From Psychromonas ossibalaenae ATCC BAA-1528 (GTDB lineage Bacteria > Pseudomonadota > Gammaproteobacteria > Enterobacterales > Psychromonadaceae): a stretch of 55,680 nucleotides of DNA. Numbering within the stretch: the first letter of the stretch is position 1; every line of letters starts with the position of its first letter. The notes under the pieces were generated by a model. It was not told the DNA's origin. It did not search any database and saw nothing but the letters and a program-made list of their open reading frames with translations. Positions 35,438 through 44,139 of this stretch are shown here, in pieces. The DNA is taken from NCBI RefSeq assembly GCF_000381745.1, contig NZ_KB906999.1, forward strand, positions 1 to 55,680. Reading direction: 5' to 3'. The position numbers were made by a program, and so were the translations under genes.

Positions 35438-36271
35438 TCAGTCACTAGCGGCGGGACGGCTTAAGCGGCCGAACATATTTACAAGTGCCTCTTTGCTTTT
35501 ATAAACAGCCAGAAAACCATTCTGATGAACAAATGCAGCTTTATCATCCGGCAGCAGCTTCCTATAAACAAGGTCAAAACTACCAGCTTTAACAGTAGGT
35601 ATTTGAATGCACCATTCATTCTTCGCTTTTACAAACCAGACCACATGAGTAATTTTCGAGTAGCGGCTCTGACCATGGATTAATGCCGTCCAGTCATAAG
35701 CGTATTCATCTAAAATAAGTATGCGGCATTTTCCGATATGGTAAATTTGCGAACGTTTAATGATTTCCTGCGTTTTAATCAATCGTTCCTGCTTTACTTT
35801 CAGGTCGGCGATAAAAGTAACCGCAATTTTCAGCGCTTCATAAAACTGCCTCTGCTGGCGGCTTTCATTAAATACATCACCATGATTATAGGAGGCAATA
35901 ATCTCTGCAAATGAAAAGCCGGGCATCTTCTGCACGCCGCAGTCATGTTTATCAACGGCATCAACAAAGCGGTCAATTTGTCTGTTAACTTCACCGCCCT
36001 GCTGTTTTATCCACTGCCATACCAGCCCGGCACTTGACACCCTGCCGTTTACAATCTGATGATGGTCAAAGCGCCGCTTGTCAGGATCATGAATTCCACC
36101 GACATCTAATACAATATCAGCCTGGTTAATAACATCCATTTCTCGAGTGCGAATTATATTAAGGCTGGGATAGTCAATAATTCCATAAACATGCAGCAAA
36201 GCCACTGCCGAGACTTCATCTGCATGAAAAGTACCGTTATGGGTGACAAGTTGTATTTTATCTACAGTCAT
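35438..36271 (-). CDS. MYG1-family (UPF0160) metal-dependent nuclease-like protein
   Basis: 277 residues. MYG1 signatures are VTHNGTFHADEVSAVALL (about 9-26), RTREMDVINQADIVLDVGG (about 41-59), DPDKRRFDHHQ (about 63-73) and VDAVDKHDCG (about 103-112), a DHH-like metal site. Eukaryotic MYG1 is described as a 3'-5' RNA exonuclease; bacterial members are uncharacterised. The usual family length is about 290-340, so this one is short. Only a possible 32-codon ORF precedes it on the same strand. Confidence 0.88.
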   Translation of the reverse strand: MTVDKIQLVTHNGTFHADEVSAVALLHVYGIIDYPSLNIIRTREMDVINQADIVLDVGGIHDPDKRRFDHHQIVNGRVSSAGLVWQWIKQQGGEVNRQIDRFVDAVDKHDCGVQKMPGFSFAEIIASYNHGDVFNESRQQRQFYEALKIAVTFIADLKVKQERLIKTQEIIKRSQIYHIGKCRILILDEYAYDWTALIHGQSRYSKITHVVWFVKAKNEWCIQIPTVKAGSFDLVYRKLLPDDKAAFVHQNGFLAVYKSKEALVNMFGRLSRPAASD

Positions 36272-36300
36272 TATTTTTCAGTTATTCCAAAAAAGAAAAT

Positions 36301-36399
36301 TTACACCGGTAGAATTAACCGGCCGTTTATAATTTTAGTAATAGAATCACGATCTGTCTGTAACTGCTCTAAAAAAGCAGCCGCCCGGCTATAAGACAT
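36301..36399 (-). CDS. Candidate 32-aa ORF or gene remnant upstream of MYG1
   Basis: ATG 36399 to TAA 36301 reads MSYSRAAAFLEQLQTDRDSI then TKIINGRLILPV. The composition (helix, then a hydrophobic end) is protein-like and it runs towards the MYG1 gene with a 29-bp gap. No ribosome site is visible, so it may be the residual C-terminus of an older gene instead of a live small protein. Confidence 0.3.
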   Translation of the reverse strand: MSYSRAAAFLEQLQTDRDSITKIINGRLILPV

Positions 36400-36454
36400 T
36401 AGGCATGATATTTGCTAACTATATGATTATTAATTTTAAATAAAGGTTCAGCAG

Positions 36455-37135
36455 ATGACGGCGGTAATCACATCACAAACACCTCAACCCTTATCAAACA
36501 GTATTGGTTATACCAGCAGCACTGAAGCGGCTTCCGCCGGCAAAGAGGTTAAAGCAGCGGACAATACTGCGCCGATCAGTAAAACAACGGACGGAACGGC
36601 AGGTGAAACGGTCAGCTTCACAAGCAGGGCTATAAAAATACAAAGCATTGCCTCGGATTTTTTCGGCAGCGGACAGCTTTCTATGGCAGATATCCCGAAA
36701 TATATTCAAAGGCTGCAGAGCGATGGTTTATTGACGCATCAGCAGGTAGAGCAGCTTGGTTATTCAAAAACTGCACAGGCAGATAAAAACGCCAATGCTG
36801 TGGTTAAAGTGTTGGATTTTATTGAAAGTTTTACAGATAAAGTGAGCAGTCAGGATCCTGAGGATAATCTTATCGGCACCTTAGACAGAGCAAAAAAGGT
36901 CATAGAAAACTTAGATTCAACAACAGGGAAATTAAACGCTTCCGATGTAAAAGTATCCTTGATAGAAATCACCGCATACCTGAATGGTGATCAGGCTGAA
37001 AAATGGGATGAACAAGATCTGAATTCACTAAAGGAGATAAAGAACATAATCTCGGCCACTAACCAAATTCACTTTAGTCAGACCAACTCTACAGCGGCTA
37101 ACCGCTACCTGCAGTTTTCCGGCCGTTCATTTTAA
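36455..37135 (+). CDS. Hypothetical protein, 226 aa
   Basis: 226 residues from ATG 36455, AAAGG 9 bases before. No signal peptide or membrane segment. The first 55 residues are Ser/Thr/Ala-rich and disordered (TPQPLSNSIGYTSSTEAASA); the rest is helical with EF-hand-like acidic stretches (SADIP-like LSMADIPKYIQRLQSDGLLT, about 76-95; KLNASDVKVSLIEITAYL, about 160-177). The N-terminus resembles in style flagellum-associated or secreted bacterial proteins. Not recognised. It stands alone between MYG1 (divergent) and aroH (convergent). Confidence 0.65.
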   Translation: MTAVITSQTPQPLSNSIGYTSSTEAASAGKEVKAADNTAPISKTTDGTAGETVSFTSRAIKIQSIASDFFGSGQLSMADIPKYIQRLQSDGLLTHQQVEQLGYSKTAQADKNANAVVKVLDFIESFTDKVSSQDPEDNLIGTLDRAKKVIENLDSTTGKLNASDVKVSLIEITAYLNGDQAEKWDEQDLNSLKEIKNIISATNQIHFSQTNSTAANRYLQFSGRSF

Positions 37136-37179
37136 ATTAGGAAATTAACAACAACCGGCAATTATAACGACAGGTAAAA

Positions 37180-37227
37180 ACACACCCGAAGATTATCTCA
37201 CTAAAATAGATAATACTCGGGTGTGTT
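37180..37227 (-). terminator. Terminator of the DAHP synthase gene
   Basis: Read on the minus strand AACACACCCGA...ATTATCT pairs with AGATAAT...TCGGGTGTGTT and is followed by TTTT. Two-part stem of about 18 bp, 17 bp after the aroH stop. Confidence 0.85.
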
Positions 37228-37244
37228 AGATAAAACAGGATTGA

Positions 37245-38303
37245 TCAGATTTTATGCATCCGGTCTCTGCTTGCATCAGCCAGTTCACGAAGCATATTTT
37301 CCGTGTCGCTCCAGTTAATGCATGCATCTGTAATGCTTTTACCGAAAACCAGTTCTTTACCGTCTTCCACGGACTGACTGCCCTCTTCAATAAAGCTTTC
37401 AATCATCACGCCGGATATTGAACGGCATCCGTCACGCATCTGCGCCATCACATCATGAGCAACATCCCATTGTTTTTTATACTCTTTAAAGCTGTTACCG
37501 TGACTGAAATCAACCACTAGACGCTGACTTAAGCCGACCTTATCCAGCTCATTTACTGTATTGCGAATATCAGCCGCGCTGTAGTTAGGTGTTTTGCCGC
37601 CGCGTAGAATCAAGTGACCGTAGGGATTACCGGCAGTTTTATAAATTGTCATACGGCCGATTTTATCCGGCGAATAAAAAATATGACGGGCTTTAGCCGA
37701 ACGCACCGCATCCATAGCAATTTTTAAATTACCATCAGTCCCGTTTTTAAATCCAACCGGGCAGGACAGTGCCGATGCCATTTCACGATGTACCTGGCTC
37801 TCTGTCGTACGGGCACCAATAGCCCCCCAAGTAATAAGGTCAGCAATATACTGACCGGTCACCATATCCAAAAATTCCGTTGCAGTTGCCAGGCCCAGCT
37901 CATTAATATCGACCAGTAATTTTCTGGCCAGTTTAATACCTTTATTAACATTATTCGTGCCGTCCAGATCAGGATCGTTGATCAGCCCTTTCCAACCGAC
38001 AATCGTGCGCGGTTTTTCAAAATAGGTACGCATCACAATGCACAACTCATTGGTAAATTCATCTTTGAGTTTTACCAGACGCTGCGCATATTCAAGGGCG
38101 GCATCCGGATCATGAATAGAACAAGGGCCGACAACCACCAGCAGGCGGTGATCTTCACCGGCTAGAATCGCTTCAACCTCTCTGCGGGCACGGGTCACCA
38201 CACCGGCAGAACTATCTGATATTGGACAATCTTCAGCTAATTCAGCCGGAGTAATAAGGTAGTCTAGTCTTTCGGTTCGTAATTCATCTGTTTTTAATGG
38301 CAT
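37245..38303 (-). CDS. aroH: 3-deoxy-7-phosphoheptulonate (DAHP) synthase, Trp-type
   Basis: 352 residues. It joins phosphoenolpyruvate and erythrose 4-phosphate in the first shikimate step. Class I features: LLVVVGPCSIHDPDAALEYA (about 54-73), RTYFEKPRTIVGWKGLINDP (about 89-108), GAIGARTTESQVHREMASAL (about 160-179) and GVMIESFIEEGSQ (C-terminal). The start MPLKTDELRTERLDYLITPA and the DKIGRMTIYKTAGNPYGH segment resemble E. coli AroH (Trp-sensitive) more than AroG, hence the symbol, by recall. No clear TrpR box was found upstream. Single gene. Confidence 0.92.
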   Translation of the reverse strand: MPLKTDELRTERLDYLITPAELAEDCPISDSSAGVVTRARREVEAILAGEDHRLLVVVGPCSIHDPDAALEYAQRLVKLKDEFTNELCIVMRTYFEKPRTIVGWKGLINDPDLDGTNNVNKGIKLARKLLVDINELGLATATEFLDMVTGQYIADLITWGAIGARTTESQVHREMASALSCPVGFKNGTDGNLKIAMDAVRSAKARHIFYSPDKIGRMTIYKTAGNPYGHLILRGGKTPNYSAADIRNTVNELDKVGLSQRLVVDFSHGNSFKEYKKQWDVAHDVMAQMRDGCRSISGVMIESFIEEGSQSVEDGKELVFGKSITDACINWSDTENMLRELADASRDRMHKI

Positions 38304-38491
38304 AGAATATTACTCAAGATAATGAAGTGAAGGCACTAATGCCGTTGTATATAGTTATCAATACACCTTAACCAAAAATGTCCGCAGATAAAAGTATAAA
38401 ACGCCGCAAAAAGCTATTATGGTCAGACAATTAGGCTAAAGCGCTATTAACCGGAAAAATCTGCCCAAAACAACGGTTATAGAAACGACGC

Positions 38492-39352
38492 TTAGCAGCT
38501 GTAACTATCAAATTTATCTTTTATTAAGTCGGTAATTGCTTTGATCCGTTTAACTCCTCTTAAATCCGGATGAATAAGGATCCATACATCTAGTGCTCCT
38601 TCAGCGAACTCCGCTGAGATCTGTTTTAGTTTCGGATCTCTGTTTGCCAGACAGGGAATTAATAAACCGATACCCGCACCATTTTTTATTAAACTGGATA
38701 TTGATGCATAGGTGTTCACCACCAGTGCAGACGTCGAACCGCCGCAAAGCTTTTCAGCAAGCTGCTCAGCTGGTGCATGTCTAAACTTAGGCGCCCAGCG
38801 AATCCAGGGGTAGTCAGACCAGTTTTTAGCAGAATCAACGGAATAATCAGCAGCTGCAAACAGTGCTACGGGCAGTTTAGCAACTGCTCTGCCGACCATA
38901 TCTTCCGGGGGAGACTGGGCAACCCGCAGGGCAATATCCGCCTCTCTTCGCGCCAGATCGGCAACCTCAGAACTACAGGAAAGGTGAATTTTTAATTTAG
39001 GGTGCTGCTGTGAAAACGGTGCTAATAATTCACAAAGCATTTCGTTAAACGCATCGGGAAAATGAATATGCACATCACCGCTTAATTCAATATCCGCACC
39101 TTCTATTTTCCGCTCGCTGCCAAGAAGCAGATCTTCCATCTCCTCGGCGGCTTCACTGATAATTTTTCCCGATGCCGTCAGTACATAACCGCCGGGTGTT
39201 TTTTCAAATAAACGCGCCTGTAAACGCTTCTCTAAGGCATCGATACGCCTGGCAACCGTTGTATGGTTAACCTGTAAACTTTTAGCCGCCTGCCTGATAG
39301 AGCCGCTTCGTGCTAAAGCCAGGACAAAACGTACATCGTTCCAACTGTTCAT
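38492..39352 (-). CDS. LysR-family transcriptional regulator
   Basis: 286 residues. The N-terminal winged HTH (about 3-62: DVRFVLALARSGSIRQAAKS, LQVNHTTVARRIDALEKRL) is LysR; the usual QS replaced by NHTTVARR resembles the subgroup with partial recognition. The substrate-binding domain follows (about 88-280, SCSSEVADLARREADIALRV). It is divergent from the LolA-like/barrel/RND operon with a 233-bp gap that holds a perfect inverted repeat at 39424, so it is the natural candidate regulator of that operon. Confidence 0.9.
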   Translation of the reverse strand: MNSWNDVRFVLALARSGSIRQAAKSLQVNHTTVARRIDALEKRLQARLFEKTPGGYVLTASGKIISEAAEEMEDLLLGSERKIEGADIELSGDVHIHFPDAFNEMLCELLAPFSQQHPKLKIHLSCSSEVADLARREADIALRVAQSPPEDMVGRAVAKLPVALFAAADYSVDSAKNWSDYPWIRWAPKFRHAPAEQLAEKLCGGSTSALVVNTYASISSLIKNGAGIGLLIPCLANRDPKLKQISAEFAEGALDVWILIHPDLRGVKRIKAITDLIKDKFDSYSC

Positions 39353-39423
39353 AACTCTTCCCCTGCATGCATAGATGAAATTAAACTGCCTAATTCATAT
39401 TTTAACATCAGCAGACTTTTTAT

Positions 39424-39443
39424 GTGGTGCATTTTAGCACCAC
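39424..39443. promoter_or_regulatory. Inverted repeat in the LysR / RND-operon divergent region
   Basis: GTGGTGC-attttA-GCACCAC, two exact 7-bp arms, 70 bp from the LysR start and 143 bp from the LolA-like start. Length and position fit an operator for the LysR protein, though it is not the T-N11-A consensus. Confidence 0.5.
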
Positions 39444-39585
39444 CACTGGTTGATTTTGGTTATATATCATCCAGAAAAAGTTAACTAAGATTAGCTCGAA
39501 TCAATAAGAACATTGAGCCGCAGTATAAATCTTTTCGATCTGCATGGTCATGAGGGTTTACTTTCAACGCATTTAAGGAGTGAAA

Positions 39586-40383
39586 ATGTTGAACAATATC
39601 AGCATCAATAAACTGGCAGCCGCCGCCGTATTTACCCTGGTAAGCACCAGCAGCTTTGCATTAACTCAGGAGCAGCAGGGACTGGAAATATCGCAGCAGG
39701 TAAAACAACACGATACGGGCTGGACAGACAGCAGCGCCGACATGCTGATGATTCTGCACAATGCACAGGGGCAGAAAAGCATACGTGAATTAAAAATAAA
39801 AACCATTGAGCAATTAACTGACGGAGACAAAAGCCTCACCACCTTTAACAAGCCTCGTGATGTTAAAGGCACCGCGTTTCTAAGTTTTTCTCACCCGGTA
39901 GAAGCTGATGACCAATGGTTATATCTACCAGCTTTAAAGCGGGTAAAACGAATTTCATCACGCAATAAATCCGGTCCGTTTATGGGCTCGCAGTTTGCGT
40001 TTGAAGATTTAAGCTCCTTTGAAATTGAAAAATACAGTTATAAATACTTGGGAGATGAAGTCATTAACGGTCTGGACAGCTTTAAAGTTGAACAGTACCC
40101 CGTTGATCCGCATTCCGGTTATACACGGCGTATCGTCTGGGTAGATAAAGAAGCTTACCGCATTCAGAAAATTGATTTCTACGATCGCAAAAATACCCTG
40201 CTGAAAACCTTAACTTATACAAGTTACCGGCAGTATCTTAATCAATACTGGCGCGCCGATACATTGAATATGGTTAACCACCAGAACGGCAAAAGCACCG
40301 AGCTGAAGTGGAAAAACTACACCTTTAAAAGCGGTCTGAAGGACGGTGATTTTAACAAAAATGCATTAAAACGAGTACGCTGA
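39586..40383 (+). CDS. LolA-like periplasmic protein (outer membrane lipoprotein-sorting family)
   Basis: 265 residues from ATG 39586; AAGGAG ends 5 bases upstream, so this start beats the in-frame GTG at 39580. A signal peptide covers about residues 1-26 (FTLVSTSSFALTQEQQG cut near ALT). The LolA_like family is recognised by DQWLYLPALKRVKRISSRNK (about 110-129), GSQFAFEDLSSFEIEKYSY and RRIVWVDKEAYRIQKIDFYD (about 184-203). These half-barrel proteins carry hydrophobic molecules across the periplasm. The next gene begins 1 bp after its stop. Confidence 0.88.
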   Translation: MLNNISINKLAAAAVFTLVSTSSFALTQEQQGLEISQQVKQHDTGWTDSSADMLMILHNAQGQKSIRELKIKTIEQLTDGDKSLTTFNKPRDVKGTAFLSFSHPVEADDQWLYLPALKRVKRISSRNKSGPFMGSQFAFEDLSSFEIEKYSYKYLGDEVINGLDSFKVEQYPVDPHSGYTRRIVWVDKEAYRIQKIDFYDRKNTLLKTLTYTSYRQYLNQYWRADTLNMVNHQNGKSTELKWKNYTFKSGLKDGDFNKNALKRVR

Positions 40384-40384
40384 T

Positions 40385-41587
40385 ATGTGGTTTAAATGGT
40401 CACTGCTCACCATCAGCCTGTTACTAAGCAGCGCAGTTACCTGTTCAGAATTTGAAGCAAATGCCAAGGTCGGTGCCGACAGTCGTTATTTTTTTGAACA
40501 GGGCCAGTACCCTGAGCAGTTAGAAAATACACAGCCGGGTTTTTATGCACAGGCGGAAATTTATTACGCCTGGAACAACAGTGCTGATTCCATCACTTTT
40601 ATCCCTTATTACCGCTATGACAGCGAGGACTCAGAGCGTACTCACGGGGATATCAGAGAGCTTTCCTATATCCATGTCAGTGAAAACTGGGAGCTGCGTG
40701 CAGGTATACGGCGGGTATTCTGGGGGGTGACTGAATTTCAGCATTTAGTGGATGTTATTAATCAGACGGACGCAGTAGAAGACATCGACGGAGAAGATAA
40801 GCTCGGCCAGCTGATGCTTAATCTGTCCACGGTCAATAACTGGGGCATTGTCGATTATTATCTGCTGCCCGGCTTTAGAGAACGCACCTTTGCCGGCCAG
40901 AACGGGCGGTTACGCGGTCCGGCTGCGGTTGATACGGATAATGCAGTTTATGAGTCGTCAGCGGGTAAACAGCATGTCGATCTTGCTCTCCGCTGGTCAC
41001 ACAGCATCGGCGATTTTGATCTCGGCAGCTACTGGTTTCACGGTACTAACCGCGAACCGCTTCTCCAGCCCAGTAGTCAGGAACCGCAAAGCCTGATCCC
41101 GTATTATGAGCAGATGGATCAGCTCGGTATTGATATTCAAGCAACCAGCGGCGCCTGGTTATGGAAGTTTGAAAGTATTTACCGCGACACGAGTAAGGAT
41201 AATTTTGCAGCTGCACAGGCCGGTTTTGAATATACCAGTGTCGGTATTTTCGATTCAGGTGCAGACCTTGGCTGGCTGATGGAATACGCCTGGGATTCTC
41301 GCGGGCAGGCAAGTGAAGCTTCCCGCGGCGCGGATCTGCAGAATGATCTGTTTCTCGGAAGCCGTATTGCCCTTAACGATGTACAGAGCAGCGAGCTGTT
41401 AATTGGTTTTAGAACAGATATGGAGCACCACAGCAATACCTTTTTAATCGAAGCAAACCGGCGTTTCGGCGACAACTACAAAGTCAGTTTTGATCTGCGC
41501 CTGTTTGACAGTAATCAGCCGCAGGATTTTGTTTCCATGCTTAACAATGATGATCATATTCAGCTTTCCGTTGAACGCTATTTTTAA
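40385..41587 (+). CDS. Outer-membrane beta-barrel protein
   Basis: 400 residues with a signal peptide (MWFKWSLLTISLLLSSAVTC then S, about 20 residues). The mature protein alternates short amphipathic strands (FYAQAEIYYAWNNSADSITF, SYWFHGTNREPLLQPS) and ends in RYF, the C-terminal aromatic recognised by the BAM machinery. This predicts a barrel of roughly 14-16 strands. Residues about 95-135 (IRRVFWGVTEFQHLVDVINQ) look conserved. It follows the LolA-like gene by 1 bp and precedes an RND transporter, so it is the outer-membrane part of a presumed three-part pathway. Similar to DUF1302-type proteins in style, not identified. Confidence 0.75.
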   Translation: MWFKWSLLTISLLLSSAVTCSEFEANAKVGADSRYFFEQGQYPEQLENTQPGFYAQAEIYYAWNNSADSITFIPYYRYDSEDSERTHGDIRELSYIHVSENWELRAGIRRVFWGVTEFQHLVDVINQTDAVEDIDGEDKLGQLMLNLSTVNNWGIVDYYLLPGFRERTFAGQNGRLRGPAAVDTDNAVYESSAGKQHVDLALRWSHSIGDFDLGSYWFHGTNREPLLQPSSQEPQSLIPYYEQMDQLGIDIQATSGAWLWKFESIYRDTSKDNFAAAQAGFEYTSVGIFDSGADLGWLMEYAWDSRGQASEASRGADLQNDLFLGSRIALNDVQSSELLIGFRTDMEHHSNTFLIEANRRFGDNYKVSFDLRLFDSNQPQDFVSMLNNDDHIQLSVERYF

Positions 41588-41600
41588 TTATCAGGGACAC

Positions 41601-41622
41601 TAACTGCTCTGTAGAGCAGTTA
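41601..41622. repeat. Palindromic hairpin inside the operon
   Basis: TAACTGCTCT-GT-AGAGCAGTTA, a perfect 22-bp palindrome between the barrel and RND genes. With no T-run it is more likely an mRNA-processing or stability hairpin than a terminator. Confidence 0.6.
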
Positions 41623-41664
41623 AAAGTTTACATAACGATAACCCAAGTTATCAAAGAGGGATTT

Positions 41665-44001
41665 ATGACCAATTTACTTGCACAAAACCTAGTTAGATGG
41701 CGGTGGCTGTTTGCCCTGCTTTCTTTAGTGATCGTTTTCACTATGGCCAGCGGCGCCCGTTTTCTAAGCTTCGCAACGGATTATCAGATCTGGTTTTCAG
41801 ATGATAATCCGCAGTACCTGGATTTTTCTGAAATTCAGAAAACCTATGTAAAAGCCGATAATGTGGTTATTCTTATCACCCCTAAAGACGGACAGGTTTT
41901 TAATCAGAAAACATTAAGCAGCGTAGAATGGCTGACTAATGAAGCCTGGCAGATTCCTTTCTCATCACGGGTAGATTCACTGAGTAATTTTCAATATACC
42001 TATGCCTTAGACGATGATTTGGTGGTCGGAGATCTGATTGAAAATGCGGCCGCAAAAAGTGATAAGCAGCTGGCGGAAATAAAACAGATAGCGCTCAACG
42101 AACCGCTGCTGCTTAACAGCGCCATTTCGGCAGATGCTAAAGTAACCGCAGTTAATGTCACCATTAATCTGCCTGAAGGCGACTCTGAAGGCAGCCCTAA
42201 AGTCATTGCTTATACCCGGAATTTAATCAGCCAGCTAGAGCAGAGTAACCCGGACATTGAAGTACGTTTGACAGGTTTAGTGGCGATGGATAATGCCTTT
42301 ATGGAAGCCTCAATGGCGGATATGGGGTCTTTAACATTAATCATGTTTGCCCTGATCTTAATCGGCTTATTGTTCTTCCTGCGCAGCATTACAGCAACAC
42401 TCACTATACTGATGATTATTCTGTTATCAATTGTGTCCACCATGGGATTTGCCGGATGGTTAGGGGTGCAGCTTACTCCGGTTTCAGCCAGTGCGCCGAC
42501 CATTGTAATGACCATTGTTGTGGCTAATGCCGTGCATATCCTGCTTTCCATGATCCATAATATGCGCGCCGGAATGGAAAAACGTTCTGCATTAAGTGAA
42601 AGCCTGCGCGTTAACATGCAGCCGGTAGTACTGGCGACCATCACCACTATGGTTGGTTTTTTAACCATGAACTTTTCTGACGTACCGCCCTTTCACCATC
42701 TGGCCAATATGGTAGCTGTCGGCGTACTGATCTCATTTATGCTGTCAATGACACTGCTTCCCTGGCTGCTGATGTTATTTCCGGTGCGTGTCAAAGTCAG
42801 TAAAAACAAAACATCTAACGGCATCAAGGTTATCGGCGAATTTGTGATTAACAGACGTAAACAGGTTTTATGGTCAATGACCGGGCTGACAGTGCTGCTG
42901 TGTTCACTGATTCCGTTAAACATTGTTAACGACAAAATATGGGAATTTTTTGATCAGTCCGTCGCCTTTAGAGTAGATACTGATTATGCCTCGGATCATC
43001 TTACCGGCCCGTATAATATTGAATATGGTTTAGATTCAAACCAGCCCGGCGGTGCCAGTGATCCGGAATATTTACAAGTGCTGGAACAATACCGCAGCTG
43101 GTTATATCAGCAGCCGGAAGTCGTTCATGTCAATGTTTTATCGGATATTATGAAACGTCTGAATAAAAACCTGCATGGTGATGACCCGGACTTATACCGT
43201 TTACCGGCAGATAGAGAATTAGCAGCACAGTATTTATTACTGTACGAAATGTCACTGCCTTACGGCCTAGACCTTAACAATCAGATTAATGTTGATAAGT
43301 CAGGAACACGGGTTACAGTGTCACTGCACAATTTATCAAACAACGAGATGATTGCTTTCAATGCACGGGCAGAAGCGTGGCTGCATAATGCGGCGCCGTG
43401 GATAAACGTAACCTCAGGCAGTCCGCAGTTTATGTTTTCACATATTAGTTTACGCACCGTTAAACAGATGACCGGGGGTGTTGCTTTTGCACTGGCACTG
43501 ATTTCACTGTTGATATTAATCTCGCTGCGTTCACTAAAAATCGGCATTATCAGCCTGGTACCCAACCTTGTACCGCCTTTGATGTCATTCGGACTTTGGG
43601 CGCTGCTGGTAGGTGAAATCGGTTTTGCACTGGCTTTATCGGTGAGCATGATTATCGGTATTATTGTTGATGATACGGTGCACTTTCTCAGCAAATATAT
43701 GCGCGGCCGCCGCGAAAAGCAGCTCAATGCTGAGCAGGCTGTACGTTATGCCTTTACGAATGTCGGCCCGGCATTATTTATTACCACAGCGGTATTAACA
43801 GCTGGTTTTTCAGTGCTGATGTTATCAACATTCAAGTTAAACTTTGAATTAGGCTTGATCACGGCAATGACCATCAGTATCGCTTTGGTTGTTGATCTGC
43901 TGCTGCTGCCGGCGCTGTTATTAACCTTTGATAAAAAAGAGATTGTTTTAAGCAGTAAACAGGCGCTTGATAATAAAGAGGTTTCATTAGCCGGCGCTTA
44001 A
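41665..44001 (+). CDS. RND-superfamily transporter (MMPL family)
   Basis: 778 residues, with 12 predicted TMs in two halves: 1+5 in residues 1-375 and 1+5 in residues 395-755, each followed by a large periplasmic loop. The patterned segments LVPPLMSFGLWALLVGEIGF and MIIGIIVDDTVHFLSKYMRG (about 672-691, with the Asp pair used for proton relay) are typical of COG1033 exporters related to HpnN and MmpL. Loops of about 160 residues give the periplasmic docking domain. It should export a hydrophobic compound or lipid to the LolA-like carrier. Last gene of the operon before a perfect terminator. Confidence 0.92.
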   Translation: MTNLLAQNLVRWRWLFALLSLVIVFTMASGARFLSFATDYQIWFSDDNPQYLDFSEIQKTYVKADNVVILITPKDGQVFNQKTLSSVEWLTNEAWQIPFSSRVDSLSNFQYTYALDDDLVVGDLIENAAAKSDKQLAEIKQIALNEPLLLNSAISADAKVTAVNVTINLPEGDSEGSPKVIAYTRNLISQLEQSNPDIEVRLTGLVAMDNAFMEASMADMGSLTLIMFALILIGLLFFLRSITATLTILMIILLSIVSTMGFAGWLGVQLTPVSASAPTIVMTIVVANAVHILLSMIHNMRAGMEKRSALSESLRVNMQPVVLATITTMVGFLTMNFSDVPPFHHLANMVAVGVLISFMLSMTLLPWLLMLFPVRVKVSKNKTSNGIKVIGEFVINRRKQVLWSMTGLTVLLCSLIPLNIVNDKIWEFFDQSVAFRVDTDYASDHLTGPYNIEYGLDSNQPGGASDPEYLQVLEQYRSWLYQQPEVVHVNVLSDIMKRLNKNLHGDDPDLYRLPADRELAAQYLLLYEMSLPYGLDLNNQINVDKSGTRVTVSLHNLSNNEMIAFNARAEAWLHNAAPWINVTSGSPQFMFSHISLRTVKQMTGGVAFALALISLLILISLRSLKIGIISLVPNLVPPLMSFGLWALLVGEIGFALALSVSMIIGIIVDDTVHFLSKYMRGRREKQLNAEQAVRYAFTNVGPALFITTAVLTAGFSVLMLSTFKLNFELGLITAMTISIALVVDLLLLPALLLTFDKKEIVLSSKQALDNKEVSLAGA

Positions 44002-44010
44002 TACTTCACC

Positions 44011-44042
44011 AGGCAGGACATTGTATTTACAATGTCCTGCCT
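44011..44042. terminator. Terminator after the RND operon
   Basis: AGGCAGGACATTGTA / TACAATGTCCTGCCT, a perfect 15-bp stem with 2-base loop, 10 bp after the RND stop. T tracts are short; the convergent EAL gene ends 98 bp on. Confidence 0.8.
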
Positions 44043-44139
44043 TCAACGTTAATACTAAATCAGTCAACAAACGATCCGGCAGATACAGGTGATATCAGCT
44101 TTATAATGCAGTTAAGTATTTAACCCCGGCAGCTTCATA

